Assembly (NCBI RefSeq): GCF_019320115.1
Contig: NC_089598.1
Span: 29,947,069-30,011,068, forward strand
Length of the DNA: 64,000 bases
Source: Miscanthus floridulus
Lineage: Eukaryota > Streptophyta > Magnoliopsida > Poales > Poaceae
Direction of reading: 5' to 3'
Part shown: positions 25,101 through 37,147 of the stretch, piece after piece
Layout: every line of letters starts with the position of its first letter
Position numbering within the stretch: position 1 is the stretch's first letter
Program-made: the position numbers and the translations under genes
Notes under the pieces: model-generated
The model's database searches: none
What the model saw: only the letters and a program-made list of their open reading frames with translations
What the model was told of the DNA's origin: nothing

Positions 25101-26391
25101 ACATATGAAAATGGTGGAAAGGAAAATGGTGACCGGGCAGGGATATGGTTTGGGTATTGGTGGGTGTAAGAAGTTGTGTCACCGCTGAGGCGGGTCATAG
25201 CTGGGTTACACCGTTTTTCCCTGTCTGGTCGGTTAAGGACCGATCGTTGCATATGACTCTAGGCAGGTCACAGACTTATTATCCCAAGCACATACTTGTG
25301 TATGGGCGCTTGGAAAGCTTGTTGCTCTCTTGTCGCGGATCCGGCTCTTTCCGGACCGACTGTCAGGGTTTTGTTTTGGTGGAGGAGGTCCTTGCGCCGC
25401 ACTGAGTCCGGGACTCAGGGGCGGGGGCTTGGAGTCCCAGTTTGGACGGGGACCTAGACACCTGGGACAGGAGAGTGATGGGTTGGTCCTGCTTGTGCCT
25501 GGGGTACAAGCGGGGCGTGTGTTTTCGGGGTACCCAGCTAGGGGCATTGATTCGCGAATCGCTGGGCTATCCGGTACGGCTTGTCTACGGTTTAGCATCG
25601 TAGTAAGAACTGAAAGATGGAAGATGGACAAAGGAAATCTGATTGCTTACCACCTGCTTGAAAGTAGCACAGGTGCTTACATAGAATGGTTAGTTAATGA
25701 ACCAATGCGGCTATTATTAAAAATCAAAGATAAGGACGCACGCTTAGTAATGCTTTCTGCAAATGCAACCCACAAACCAGATAGCCTTGCATATCCTTGG
25801 AGTCTTTTCTTTTCTCCTGTCGGATAAGTCTTGCTGAGTACAATTGAGTACTCAGGGTTTTATTCCCCCTGTTGCAGGTGACAGGTGGACGCTTGAGCTG
25901 ACCTTTGTGTGTGGATTCCTCCTGGTGGGCTCAGAGAGGATTTCCTTTACGCTGCGATCGTAGTTATTATTTATAACTCTCACCAAATACTTTTATAAAT
26001 GAAAGTTGCATAATCTGTTGCCGTAGTCTATATATATCAATACTTCTTCATGTCATTAATAGAGGTTTATTTCCGCTGTAACTCTGTTCACATGTTCTAT
26101 TCCGCTGTTCAATTAAATTGTTTATAACTCTGATAACATGATTTCATTCCGCTGTTATATTAATAAATATTATACAATGATGTTGTATTAAAAGTGATGT
26201 AAGAAATGGTTACGAATGATGTAAGCTTTATTCTCTCATTTGTGATCCTGATGGCAAAAATGTGGATTTTCGGGTTCTCCCCTAGGGTGTGTCCGACGGA
26301 ACCGAGTAATCTAGTGTTCTCCCCTGAGTGCTTAGTGTCTAATGGAAGACAAGCACTCCTGTGAGGCATTAAATTAGGCGGTTCTGCCACA
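22117..26391 (+). repeat. 5' LTR of the non-autonomous long-LTR element
   Basis: It opens TGTAACACCCCCGGTGTTAC and closes GGTTCTGCCACA. AT-rich flanks surround a CpG-rich block (about 22510-23880) that gives long shadow ORFs on both strands, which I do not call genes. A TATA-like TATAAAT follows at 23902-23908. Near the end, TTGCTGAGTACAATTGAGTA (25831-25850) with TACTCAGGG is a motif common in grass long-LTR elements. Confidence 0.88.
23902..23908 (+). promoter_or_regulatory. Putative LTR TATA box
   Basis: TATAAAT follows the CpG-rich block of the 5' LTR and is conserved at 31587-31593 in the 3' LTR. Confidence 0.4.
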
Positions 26392-26393
26392 GG

Positions 26394-26405
26394 TGGTATC
26401 AGAGC
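26394..26405 (+). promoter_or_regulatory. Primer-binding site, tRNA-iMet
   Basis: TGGTATCAGAGC lies two bases after the 5' LTR and matches the complement of the initiator tRNA-Met 3' end exactly. Confidence 0.9.
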
Positions 26406-27050
26406 ATAAATGAGGAAATAAAGCGTCGAAAACCTTTTCTAAACTAAAATTTGACAACCCATTGTTGCAAAAAGTTAGGACGTTTACATGCGATGTTATA
26501 TAAGTAGCCCTATTACTATGGTTATGTATCCAGGATAGATGGCACTCAGCTGACTTAGATAGGGTTAATCAAGTTTCTGCAGGTACACTGACTCGAGCAT
26601 AGTTCGATAGTATCGGCTAGTTACAGGGAGAGAACGTTGTGCCAAAAATCTGAGAACGGTTGCCCTATATGTTGGCAATAGTGGAAGGACGTATAGGATG
26701 TGCATTCATGCATATCCCTTTTGTGCATTGTAGCGCTCGTTTTGCTGGTAGATACACCATCCATAGGTGCCACGCGTGTCGTATTGTGCACGACTGTCTC
26801 GTCCTATTCTAGAGTTAGGTCTGCACTGTGGCTTCGTGTTTTGCGTTCGCCCGTGGTTCACGCCGGTCATGACCCATGTCTCTCCGCACCCCTTTCTGCG
26901 CTCTTGTTGGACCCTTGCCCTGCAGTCGTACTAGTCAGTAATGGCATCGCACGTCGCTCGCCTCGAACGTGCGGGAATTGGTCGATTCGTCGTAGTGACC
27001 CCACGCGGGAACCCTAGTGAACTACGCCAGGACCACCGAACGCTCCACCT
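26406..27050 (+). other. 5' interior leader of the long-LTR element
   Basis: This is noncoding sequence between the primer site and the internal TATA box. The 105-codon frame at 26700-27017 has no recognisable motif and ends before the promoter-like region. I see nothing else in it. Confidence 0.4.
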
Positions 27051-27058
27051 TTATAAGT
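27051..27058 (+). promoter_or_regulatory. Internal TATA box before the orphan ORF
   Basis: TTATAAGT is followed after about 110 bp by the ORF start at 27165, a spacing that fits a plant TATA box, start site and short leader. An internal promoter in a retrotransposon interior would let the ORF be expressed separately from the LTR transcript. Confidence 0.4.
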
Positions 27059-27164
27059 AGAGCCTGACTTAGCCATTGGTACCACCACTCGGCGCACTTT
27101 AGCTCGCGTAGCTTTTCCTTTGAGCCAGCTTTTCGCTCAGCCTTCCTTGCAACCACCGCTAAAG

Positions 27165-28004
27165 ATGGCAGGAGCCTGGGTTAGTACCTACTGCCTGAAC
27201 ATTGAGGGGTTTCCCAGAATCCTGCATGCCACCCTGCAAAAGCTCGGAGTCAATGATCGCCCCAAGTATGAGGGCCGTGAGTATGAGGAGCATGGCACCA
27301 AGTGGTGTGAGGTTACCGTCTATATCGGGAAGAGTGAAGAGTTCCCCGACCTCACTGAAGCCTAGAGTGTGACCGCAACCGGGTTTCACTTCGTCGACAC
27401 CTACCAGGTTGTGGCCCGCAAAGCCTTGCGGTACCTCTACCAGATCTATGAGGAGCCCATTGCCCGTACCCCCATGCGGTTCTTTCCTCCTTTGGACAAG
27501 AATCGGCGGGCATGGAGGGCCCGCATGGAGGCTTTGCAAGGACGAGATGTGCAAGAGGACAGTCCCACCGTGGTGCACTTGACCATGTACCTACTCGCTC
27601 TAGATGAGCAGTACGACCGTCAAGCATTGGAGCTGAGGGCGTGCCTTCGGCGCACCGAGGAAGCCGAGATCTTCAACCGAATGCTCCAGGTGCAGCTCGC
27701 CGAAGCGCATGCCAGCGCTGCAGCTGCTGAGAGTCGAGAGGCTGCCAGGGAGGAAGTTCTAAAGGAGGCCGAAGATTGGCATGTTCATCAGCTACGGGTG
27801 GCCTATCTTGTCACCAGGGCCGAACGGAGGACGTTGGCTGCTGGAAGGCAGGATGCCCCGATCTTGGAAGGGATCCCTATCCACCCGCCCGAGAGAAGAA
27901 GAACCGGTGTTGCAGCACCGCCAGCACCTCCACCCTCAGAAGTGTCAGAAGAAGAACCCTTGATTCCTCTCGCTCAGCCGTTGCCCCGTGAGGATGTAGA
28001 TTAG
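27165..28004 (+). pseudogene. Orphan ORF of the long-LTR element, one in-frame TAG
   Basis: From ATG 27165 (context AAAGATGGC) the frame runs 280 codons to TAG 28002, interrupted by a single TAG at 27363-27365 with no frameshift. Residues 1-66 include STYCLNIEGFPRILHATLQK and EHGTKWCEVTVYIGKS. After the stop come GFHFVDTYQVVARKALRYLY and IYEEPIARTPMRFFPP, then a long Ala/Glu/Arg-rich helical, probably coiled-coil part (LQVQLAEAHASAAAAESREA), then a Pro-rich acidic tail. I recall similar uncharacterised proteins attached to retrotransposon derivatives in grass genomes. The function is unknown. It is not a gag I can identify: there is no CCHC knuckle. A capsid-like or packaging role is a guess. 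Confidence 0.7.
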
Positions 28005-29300
28005 TTTCCTTGGGACGTTGTACCCGTAGTAGTAGTGCTTGTTGTCGCTGTCCCCCGGTATTGTATTCTTGCCGTTGTTGTTCATCCGTAGTTGTTGAGA
28101 TCGTCCGACCATAGGTGAATGCTACGTCGTGAATGTGAGCCTGAATGCCTGTACGTTGTACCCGTATAAGACCGTTGGAACATGAATTTTATTTATTCGC
28201 TGTGTTTATTGCGTTCATCTACCTTCGTTAGGTGTGCTTAAGAGTTTCATGGGTGATATCAAGTGGGTTACAAGAGAAGTTGCCATTCAGATGCCAAGCA
28301 GATCAGCCATGATTGGATGTTATTGGACATTGTATCAACTAATTGTGGATGTCCCAATAGAACACTTGAATCTCTTTAAAACAAATCCGCCGTTGGATTT
28401 GAATTCCTTGTCCCTTGTTGCGAAGGGAACCTTTGTTGTTTGAATTTTTCCCTTGCGATACCCCCTTACTCTGTGGTCTATGACCCCACTGCCTTCATGG
28501 CGTGTAAGTTGGTAATAGTTGCCTGGTTAAAAGCTTATGGTGCCGCGATGAAACCGAGGGCTCCCTGTGGAACAGCTGCCACCTGGTGATGCTGCTCGGC
28601 ACGCGCTAGTATCGAGGTTGTTGACCAAGTACCTTTACCAAGTTACACCACCGTACCATTTTGTTTTAAAGTTTTCTCCTTGAAAATGTTCGGGTGTTCA
28701 AACGGGAAATCCATAATGGGGATGCAAAAGTGTCGTTCAAGGTAAAAAGGAGATGGTTTGGAGAAAGGAAGTATGACATGATCTGGGTTTACAGAAAAGA
28801 CGGATGTGGTCGAGGAAGGTCAGCAGTGGATAGTCGGGAGTAATTGCAAAAGTCAGAGTGGACGTCTTGTCCCAAACCCTGTTTTTAGTCGACCATGCTT
28901 CGCATGTTGGGTCATTTCGCTGCGTGCCCTACGAACGCCGTCGATGTCGGGTCCATTATTGTCCCATTTTCACATGGCCGCGGCATCGTGCAGTGCTCGC
29001 CACCTCTGTGCACTATGCACTTCTCCTTTTCCCAGCATCCGGTCGGCTCTCGACTCTTATGCCTTGTCCCTCGTACCGGACCCCCCCTTCCCCTCCCTCT
29101 TTTCTTCTTTTGTGAACATGGTCGCCCGCACGCCTGCCTCGTCGAGCGGACCCCCTCTACTCTCCTTTATTTCCCCCTCCGCCGCTCGCACAGGAAGCGC
29201 ATCATGTTTTCGATCTTATCTTCGTAGCATGCACCGTCTGTGTATTCCAGCCCCGCTGCATCCGCCGTCGATGTGTTGCTTTTCCCTCTCCGTTCGTCTC
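28005..29300 (+). other. 3' interior of the long-LTR element
   Basis: This is sequence downstream of the orphan ORF. The 185-codon Pro/Ser-rich frame at 28806-29363 overlaps a second promoter-like region and has no known domain. No RT or integrase motif is seen on either strand. Confidence 0.4.
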
Positions 29301-29308
29301 TATAAATA
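29301..29308 (+). promoter_or_regulatory. Second internal TATA box, just before the 3' LTR
   Basis: TATAAATA sits in a C/T-rich context (CCGTTCGTCTCTATAAATAC) typical of plant core promoters. It would direct transcription toward the 3' LTR. There is no ORF of note downstream within 450 bp. Confidence 0.35.
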
Positions 29309-29766
29309 CCCTTGGTCCTTGCTCTTCTTCTTCATCCCCATTTCCCCCGTATTCAGAGCATAGCTACGAGATCTAGTCGACGTTGTGAAGCTAGGTTCGG
29401 TTGTCTGAGGTGATGGTGTGATCTGAGAAGAAGAAGGGATCCAGTTCGTCGAAGAAGTTCAAGTTCCCTTGGTTAGTTGGACTTAGGATTCACGATGTTT
29501 TACTTCTCAGTCGACTGTTTCTCGATTTGTTGGTGCTACGCCATGTTTTGGATAATCATTATCTTGTTGTTTCTCCATTGTCCTCGTCTATCTCGACTTC
29601 TCGATTAAGTCTCGGTTGTACCAAGTTGCTCTTAACCATGTATCCCTAGCTCCCCGTGTGGTTTAGTATTCGAAGTCGTGTAATCTTTTGTGTAATCCCT
29701 GATCTACGAATGTAATCACGTTTTCCCCTTCTGGTTCTAGTTTCAAATCTCGGGACGAGATTCTTT

Positions 29767-29781
29767 TTAAGGGGGGTTGGT
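29767..29781 (+). promoter_or_regulatory. Polypurine tract of the long-LTR element
   Basis: The purine-rich TTAAGGGGGGTTGGT directly abuts the 3' LTR start at 29782, where the plus-strand primer should be. Confidence 0.75.
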
Positions 29782-32700
29782 TGTAACACCCCCGGTGTTA
29801 CGAACTTGCTTACCACCTAGATTAAGGCTTAAAAGAAATTAACACACCAAGTTCTCGAGTTTTAGCATTTTAAATGCACATGAGATGATAAACGAATCGT
29901 ATGTGATTCCACCTTTGTGGCTGAGAAAAATCAAAATAGGTATTGTAAGTTAGTTTACTTAATGCGTAAATGTGCTAATGACAATTCTAGCAAGAAAAAA
30001 ATAGAATAAGTAGTTTTAATCGTTTGGCACGGAAAACAATTTCTTTAAGCAAAAATAAATTATAACTCGAGCACGTTATGGATATGAAGGCACAACTTAA
30101 ATTTTGGAAAATAAATATGGTTGATTAGTATTTTTGGAGCTCATAAATCAAACCTGGGATTAAGATAAGTCATTTCGCTACGTCGGGAATGGGCGTGTTC
30201 ACCATGACGCCTCCTGCCTCCGTGGTCACGTCGGGGTTAATGCCTTGTCGCGGTAGCGCTGCTGCCTGCCTCCGCTATTCCCCCCCCCCCACATTGAAAT
30301 CTTTGGCGCTATTCTGCTATGCGCCACAGCCGCAACTGTAGACGTTGACTTCTCCCTACCACTACGGTTCCCTTCTTTGTTTTTCTCTGTTGGCCGTGTC
30401 GACTCACCAAGCCTTGGCCTCATCCTTCCTTGTCTCCGTCTGTCCTCGCTTGTCTATGGCTGTATGTGCTAGCTCCGTGGTGTCTTTTCCGGTAGGGCAA
30501 TCAGTGTCGCTGACTGCCTCGGCGGCTGCCTTGGTCCGACCCTGTTTTCCTTTTTCTTCTACCAGGACAGCAACTAGAGCCATACACACCAATGATTTTT
30601 CCCCTCCTAAGTTCCTGCCCGTGTCCCTGTCCTCGCTAGGCCACCAGGGTGCTGCTGAGGCACAGCCGCGCCACTCCCCTACCTCCTCGCAGCCGCAGCC
30701 TCGCCGGAGTCCACACGCAACTCCTCTCTACCGCCCGAGCCTCCAGCACCTTCCTCTCCTTTCCCCGCAGCTCCACAGCATCTGAGCTCCACATCCACGC
30801 CGAACCACAGTCCTGTGGTGGTCCCATTGCACCCCGCGCGCCCCTTGCCCGGCATGCCGCAGTCCCACTGTGTTGCCCCGCGCGCGCTGCTCACCCGCTG
30901 GGCTACGCCTGCCGTCGCTCTGCCTACCTCGTAGCGCCGCCCTTCTCCCTCCCGTGCGCCCGTGCTGCAGCGTGGCTCCTTCCGTTCCCCCTACGCGCCG
31001 ACGCCCCTCCTCTTCCTCCTCCGCCGGCCGCGTGTGGCCCTACTGCTGCCAGGCGCACCTTGGGTGCGCTGATCTCCGTACCGGTGCTCCCATGCGCGTT
31101 GCCATGCCCGTGCCGCGACGCTCGGCCGGATGCGACCCGTCCGCTGTCTGCTGCACCGCCGTCCGCCTGGTGCCGGCCGTCCCCGTGCTAGCGTGAGCGC
31201 GCCTACGCCCCGGTCCCCGCGCTGGACCGCTCCGCCTCTGGCTCACGCTCACCGTCGGCGAGCTCCGCAGCCGCAGTGCCTCGCCCCGCCCGCGACAAGC
31301 GCACTGCTCCGTCCTGGCCTACGCTGGTTCGCCACTGTGCATGCACCGTGGCCGCGGACCTCCCGTCGCCGGAGCCACTGCGCTGTCCCGCCGGCTCAGT
31401 TTCGGGCGCCAACGCCGCCCATACGACCCTCTCGGCACCCCGGCACCGCACCCGGCTGCGACTCAGCGCCTCGCCGGCTCGTCCACGCCGTGCTCGGCCA
31501 TCGCCGCAGCCGCCCTGCTAGCACCGCCATCGACCGGTTTCCCCTGCCTCTGCGATGCTCTGCCTTAGAAGCAAGGTGAGGAAGGGTATAAATCCAAGAA
31601 GAAACGTTATACGGGGTCTTTACTGCAAAAATACATGACTCATTGAACAGTACTCTGGACCTAGGATTGATTAGCGAATAGCGCAGGGTCCATTTTGTTT
31701 TTTTTTTGTGAGATCAATATGGGCAGGCTGTGCGTGGGCTAGTTTACTGGGCCATAGACCGCATCCCCGCCTGGGCCGGCCTATGCTGCGCGCGCTCGTG
31801 GGCCGCTGGCCTGCGTCCGCTGGACCTGACCGTGCTGGGCCATTGGGCCGGTTAGTGGCCGCCGGCTTTTCCATTATTTAAATGCTTTTCAAATATTGGT
31901 TTCTAGTTTAACTTGCAAAAATCCAAATAAAATTATGTAGGTGTCCAAAAATGATGAAACCAGTTTTGTTAGTCTCTTAAAATCATGATCTACCTGCTAG
32001 TCTAACTTGTTCACATAGTTGATTATATTCTTAGGAGCTATATAATTAAATTGGGATACTTAATATTATAAAACATAAACTTGTAGGAATTTCCGTGGGA
32101 AATTGTTAATAGTGTTGACTCTAAAAATTTGACAGTAAACTACTAATATTATAATCTACCCACTGTAAATTTTGTAGCTCAATAATAATTAGTTTGCTAG
32201 GTAACTAATGATGCTCTGTTTCGAATAACAATTAAATCGATAGATAGGAATAAAGAAACACCGTTGGTTTATATAACTAAAAGAATTGTTGAGAAATAAC
32301 GTCTTATGCGACAACATGGATATGTAGCCTAAGTACGGTCGTCGTTAGAACTAGCTCGTTCACTTGAGAGACGTAGAACGTATTTATATGAGTCACGATT
32401 GCAGTCAGTTGATCATACCCTTGCATTTCATTACATTGCATATCGTGATAGGGATGTCGATGGATCACAGAGTCATCGGGAGTTGCTGGAGAAATGGTGC
32501 TTTCGGAGATCATGTCGCCATGATGGAAAGCTAACTTCTAATTATATTTTACCCAGGCAAGCCCCGGTGCATAACCCCTACTTTCTACAGTTTAAATAAT
32601 ATTTGTGCATTAAGTTTTAAGGAGTTGAATGAAACCCACTTGCATATATACATCTTTATTCCTATGAGTCTCACTAGTATGACAGGATCGTGTAGAATGC

Positions 32701-34078
32701 TATGCTACAGGACTCCGATAGAAGTCGAGTGATTGCCTGTCACTCGCAAGAGATAGGAGGTATATTATTGGATTACTATCACTTGGAACATATGAAAATG
32801 GTGGAAAGGAAAATGGTGACCGGGCAGGGATATGGTTTGGGTACTGGTGGCTGTAAGAAGTTGTGTCGCCGCTGAGGCGGGTCATAGCTGGGTTACACCG
32901 TTTTTCCCTGTCTGGTCGGTTAAGGACCGATCATTGCATATGACTCTAGGCAGGTCACAAACTTATTATCCCGAGCACATACTTGTGTATGGGCGCTTGG
33001 AAAGCTTGTTGCTCTCTTGTCGCGGATCCGGATCTTTCCAGACCGACTGTCAGGGTTTTGTTTTGGTGGAGGAGGTCCTTGCGCCGCACTGAGTCCGGGA
33101 CTCAGGGGCGGGGGCTTGGAGTCCTAGTTTGGACGGGGACCTGGACACCCAGGACAGGAGAGTGATGGGTTGGTCCTGCTTGTGCCCAGGGTACAAGTGG
33201 GGCGTGTGTTTTCAGGGTACCCAGCTGGGGGCATTGATTCGCGAATCGCCGGGCTATCCGGTACGGCTTGTCTACGGTTTAGCATCGTAGTAAGAACTGA
33301 AAGATGGAAGATGGATAAAGGAAATCTGATTGCTTACCACCTGCTTGAAAGTAGCACAGGTGCTTACATAGAATGGTTAGTTAATGAACCAATGCGGCTA
33401 TTACTAAAAATCAAAGATAAGGACGCACGCTTAGTAATGCTTTCTGCAAATGCAACCCACAAACCAGATAGCCTTGCATATCCTTGGAGTCTTTTCTTTT
33501 CTCCTGTCGGATAAGTCTTGCTAAGTACAATTGAGTACTCGGGGTTTTATTCCCCCTATTGCAGGTGACAGGTGGACGCTTGAGCTGACCTTTGTGTGTG
33601 GATTCCTCCTGGTGGGCTCAGAGAGGATTTCCTTTATGCTGCGATCGTAGTTGTTATTTATAACTCTCACCAAATACTTTTATAAATGAAAGTTGCATAA
33701 TCTGTTGCCGTAGTCTATATATATCAATACTTCTTCATGTCATTAATAGAGGTTTATTTCCGCTGTAACTCTGTTCACATGTTCTATTCCGCTGTTCAAT
33801 TAAATTGTTTATAACTCTGATAACATGATTTCATTCCGCTGTTATATTAATAAATATTATACTATGATATTGTATTAAAAGTGATGTAAGAAATGGTTAC
33901 GAATGATGTAAGCTTTATTCTCTCATTTGTGATCCTGATGGCAAAAATGTGGATTTTCGGGTTCTCCCCTGGGGTGTGTCCGACGGAACCGAGTAATCTA
34001 GTGTTCTCCCCTGAGTGCTTAGTGTCTAATGGAAGACAAGCACTCCTGTGAGGCATTAAATTAGGCGGTTCTGCCACA
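29782..34078 (+). repeat. 3' LTR of the non-autonomous long-LTR element
   Basis: It has the same ends and layout as the 5' LTR. Its 22-bp greater length is mostly an insertion near 31050 (CAGGCGCACCTTGGGT). Substitutions are scattered and concentrated at C/G positions of the CpG-rich block. Confidence 0.88.
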
Positions 34079-34205
34079 ATGATAGCCCAATCGATCTCCA
34101 TTACCATGACCTAACTTAATTGCCTCTGCAAAACATACGCTAGTCATAGTAATCATGTATTGTCATTAATCACCGAAACCCAACTAGGGGGCCTAGATGC
34201 TTTCA

Positions 34206-34680
34206 ATCTCTCCCTTTTTGGTGATTGATGACAATAATACCTCAAGTATGAGAAAGAGTTGAGGTTTTTGACATGCTTGGTTCATATAAGCTTTTGGCAA
34301 TAAGAACAAAAGTGTTAGGCAAGCTTTTATGACCCAAGCCAACATGATGTACTCAAAAGATATGAAATAAGCATGAGTACAAGTAGTAAAGCTCATTTGC
34401 ATCGGAGTAAAACACGGAAGCAAAGAAAATGAGCATAGCACAAGTGATATGACATGTAAATAATTCAAAGTAGAAAGCACACATGTCATATATCATGATC
34501 ACGTAGATATCACTATCACATAAATATAGTTTGATGCATAAAAGTAAACACACAAATGCATAATAGTGTATCACACATAAAACTCCAAATGTAATAGATA
34601 GTCTAAGTAAACTAAGCTCCCCCTAAGTCGCTCCCCCTAAGTCTAGCATACTCGATCCCTCTCCCCCTTTGGCGTCAAAC
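34206..34680 (-). promoter_or_regulatory. Sirevirus-2 polypurine tract and CCCCCT boxes
   Basis: The polypurine tract (34206-34220; purines on the minus strand) abuts the 3' LTR. CTCCCCCTAAGTC occurs twice and CTCCCCCTTTGGCGTC once between 34617 and 34675, the same repeated-PPT layout as in Sirevirus-1. Minus-strand ORFs here are shadows. Confidence 0.7.
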
Positions 34681-37147
34681 ATCAAAACCTAAGGGTCGAT
34701 CGGTGGGGCTGCAACGGACGAGTCAGGCGCTGAGGTACGAGGAGCAAGCTGGAACTGAGTGCCATCATCATCTGAACCAGAACTCTGAGATGTCTGACCC
34801 TCTATAGCTGGAAGCGACGCTGAAACAATCTGGGTCGGATCAACAACTGGAGCTACTGTAGACTATGAAGGTATGACTGGAACAGCCGGCTCTGATGATG
34901 CCACTAATGAAGGGAGCATCTTTGTAGTCCCGGTAATAGGTGCAACTATAGAAGGACCTGGGACATGCAAATATGGTGGAGTAGGTTGCCCTATCAACTC
35001 ACTAAAAGATGCACCAAGGCTCCTGGACACTATAGTCTCTGGCACTAGCAGCGAGGAAGTCTGAGCCGGTGTGAAACCTGTCTGGAGAGGTGTGAACTGT
35101 GGGGCTAACATAGGTGAAGCAAACCACTAGGACACCTACTCTGTAGGTGAAGCAAACTATGTTGGTGGCTATCTCTAACTCTGAAGCCCACTAGGCTGTA
35201 ATGCTGGAGTCATAGAAGTAGTGGCAGGCTGACCAAGCTGGGGTGAGGACTGTGGTGGTGGAACCCCAATAACTATCACTACATGCTACATAAATCCAAG
35301 GAGCTACTGCTGCATGAGGAGCTACTGCTGATGCATGGCCTGTTGCTACTGCTGTATGGCCTGCTACTGCTGAAACTCATCCTGTCGAGTCTGGAACTAT
35401 GCAAATATGGTGATGGTCTCCTGAGCCTAGCGAACCTGATCCTACCTCATCTGCTTGAGTATGGCAAGTAGAGCGGGGTCTATCTGCGGTGTAGGTGGAG
35501 CTGAACTAGAGCTACTGGCCTCATGGTCAAGTCATCGAGGAGGCATCTGAGGTATCTCGTAGTAGTCCGCATCTGAGCTATCACTAGGGTTGCTCGCAAC
35601 CATCCCCTCCTGCTAAGCATCCAACTGCTCCTCCTCTATAGCTGCTATGCCCCTGATAGTAGCATCCTGCTAGGCTATAGTCTCTGGCACCTCTGGACGA
35701 CGGCACAGCTGGCTAGGTGCAGTCGGTGTACTGTGGTGGATCATCTGAGTCAGATTATATGTAGGGAACTCTGTCGTAGCACCACTGTACTCAACTAGCA
35801 TCTCAAGTGGACTCACTATAACTGTCCTGTGAATAAGAAACATGATCCAGTGGGCATAGGGCAACTATCGGTGACCTCTAAACCCCTCAGCAATAGTATC
35901 CTCCATCTCTGATAGAAGGAGATCCCAAATATCAAACACTGTCTACTGCATCAAACAGTTCAGTAGCCACAACTGTATGTGAGTTAAGCCCTCACGATAC
36001 CCCATCCTCAGAAGCAGTGTCCTCCTCATAATGGCATCAAGCACTCTAGCAGTGGGAGTAAGATCACTGGGTGTCCTGCTAGATCCCTCGCCGAATGGCT
36101 CTATGGAGCAGTGGCGGACTAGATCTGTAGGGGGCACCATCCCACCATGAGGATGCCTGGGGGCGCTGTTTGTCCATAGCACACCTCATGTAGCTGGATG
36201 GACTACTCTTGAAGCATGAGTATCTCTCTGACCCTAGTACTTGTCAGCCTGTAGTCTCTGCCACTAAATGCAAAGTGTATGAATCTATGCTGCGGGTCAA
36301 TCTAGAGAGAAGCATAGAACTGATGGACCCAAGATGGAACATATAAGCCTATCCATCCAAGTAAATCTGATAGCCTGGGCAGGTAAGAAAGGTAGGGGCG
36401 AATGTGCTCTCCAGCTACTGCAACAATAGACTCTATGTTGCACACCCTCCGAGATATGAAAATAGCTCCACTGTTAAGATATGCATTGTAGAAGTCCTCC
36501 TATAGTGGTGTGTAGAAGCCCTCAGAAGCTCTGTCATCCCTCCTCGACAGGAACCATTGCTCAAAGTCCATGAATCTGAGCTGCTGCACCTGCTTGGCCG
36601 TGGTGGCCCTTAGATCTAGATGAGTCACTAGAGGCAGACCCTCTGGTCTGGGCAGTGGATGAGAACCCCTCCGCTGTGTATCTACCCTCAGTGTGACTGG
36701 AGCATGGGTACAACCAGAGCGGCGAAGCTGTGGCTAAGGTGCCTACTCTGTCTCCTCGGCCTGTTGTCCCTCCTAAGTCTGCTCTGCTGCCTGTGGCTCC
36801 TGCTGTGACTCCCCTTGAGGTGGACTCTCATCCAAGACAACTCGCCATTCTACAACCATGATAGTTCTAGCTGGACCACCATGACGGCGCTCAACCTGCT
36901 CTAGTGCAACCCTCATAGATGGAGAGAGTTGATCTGCAACAACAACACCTCTGTGAGCACCTCCTCTCTCGGCACACTCTGCGGCCTCTACAACTGCGGC
37001 TGCTCTAGCTGTGTCTGTATCTAGATACTTCCGCTTCTTTGTTGCAAGTTTCTTCGTTGCCTTGCCTTTTGGATCTGTAGGCAAGCGAGGTGGGTGTCTC
37101 GGATCCTCATCACCGAGACCACCTCCAACATTCTTGATGCGAACCAT
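34681..37147 (-). pseudogene. Envelope-like third ORF of Sirevirus-2, heavily decayed
   Basis: Sireviruses often carry an extra envelope-like ORF between pol and the 3' LTR; its role in plants is unproven. Here the start is ATG 37147 (MVRIKNVGGGLGDED), with a basic stretch (KGKATKKLATKKRKY) near residue 30. The frame stays open to a TAG at 36773. Past it the same frame stays coherent for several hundred codons but is cut by further TAG codons (for example near 36730, 36500 and 36300), then by a frameshift near 36150. The distal half (about 35250-35420) is a former Gln-rich region now littered with TAG. No signal peptide or membrane span is secure in what remains. Confidence 0.65.

Larger units (their letters stand above)
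22117..34078 (+). mobile_element. Non-autonomous long-LTR retrotransposon (LARD-like) with one orphan ORF
   Basis: The two LTRs (22117-26391, 4275 bp; 29782-34078, 4297 bp) are nearly identical along their length. The TSD ATGAT is at 22112-22116 and 34079-34083. The 3390-bp interior has a tRNA-iMet primer site next to the 5' LTR and a polypurine tract next to the 3' LTR. It has no protease, RT, RNase H or integrase motif in any frame. It must therefore be mobilised by another element. LTR type and primer site suggest a Ty3/gypsy (possibly Tekay/Del chromovirus) parent, which is inference. It is the youngest datable insertion here. Confidence 0.88.
20799..34205 (-). repeat. Sirevirus-2 3' LTR, split by the long-LTR element
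   Basis: The parts are 20799-22116 and 34084-34205, about 1.44 kb, against 1459 bp in the other LTR. The right LTR (45708-45720) shows the unoccupied sequence CCACCATGATAGCCC, so the insertion point and ATGAT duplication are certain. Both LTRs carry a run of GACCGGACGCTCCGGTC-like palindromes (21550-21800 and 45130-45400). The TATA box of the right LTR is damaged here (TTTTATAA near 21507). Confidence 0.9.

Noticed and set aside
28806..29363. 185-codon ORF in the 3' interior of the long-LTR element
   Set aside because: Pro/Ser-rich, overlaps a TATA box and open frames in other phases; no motif.
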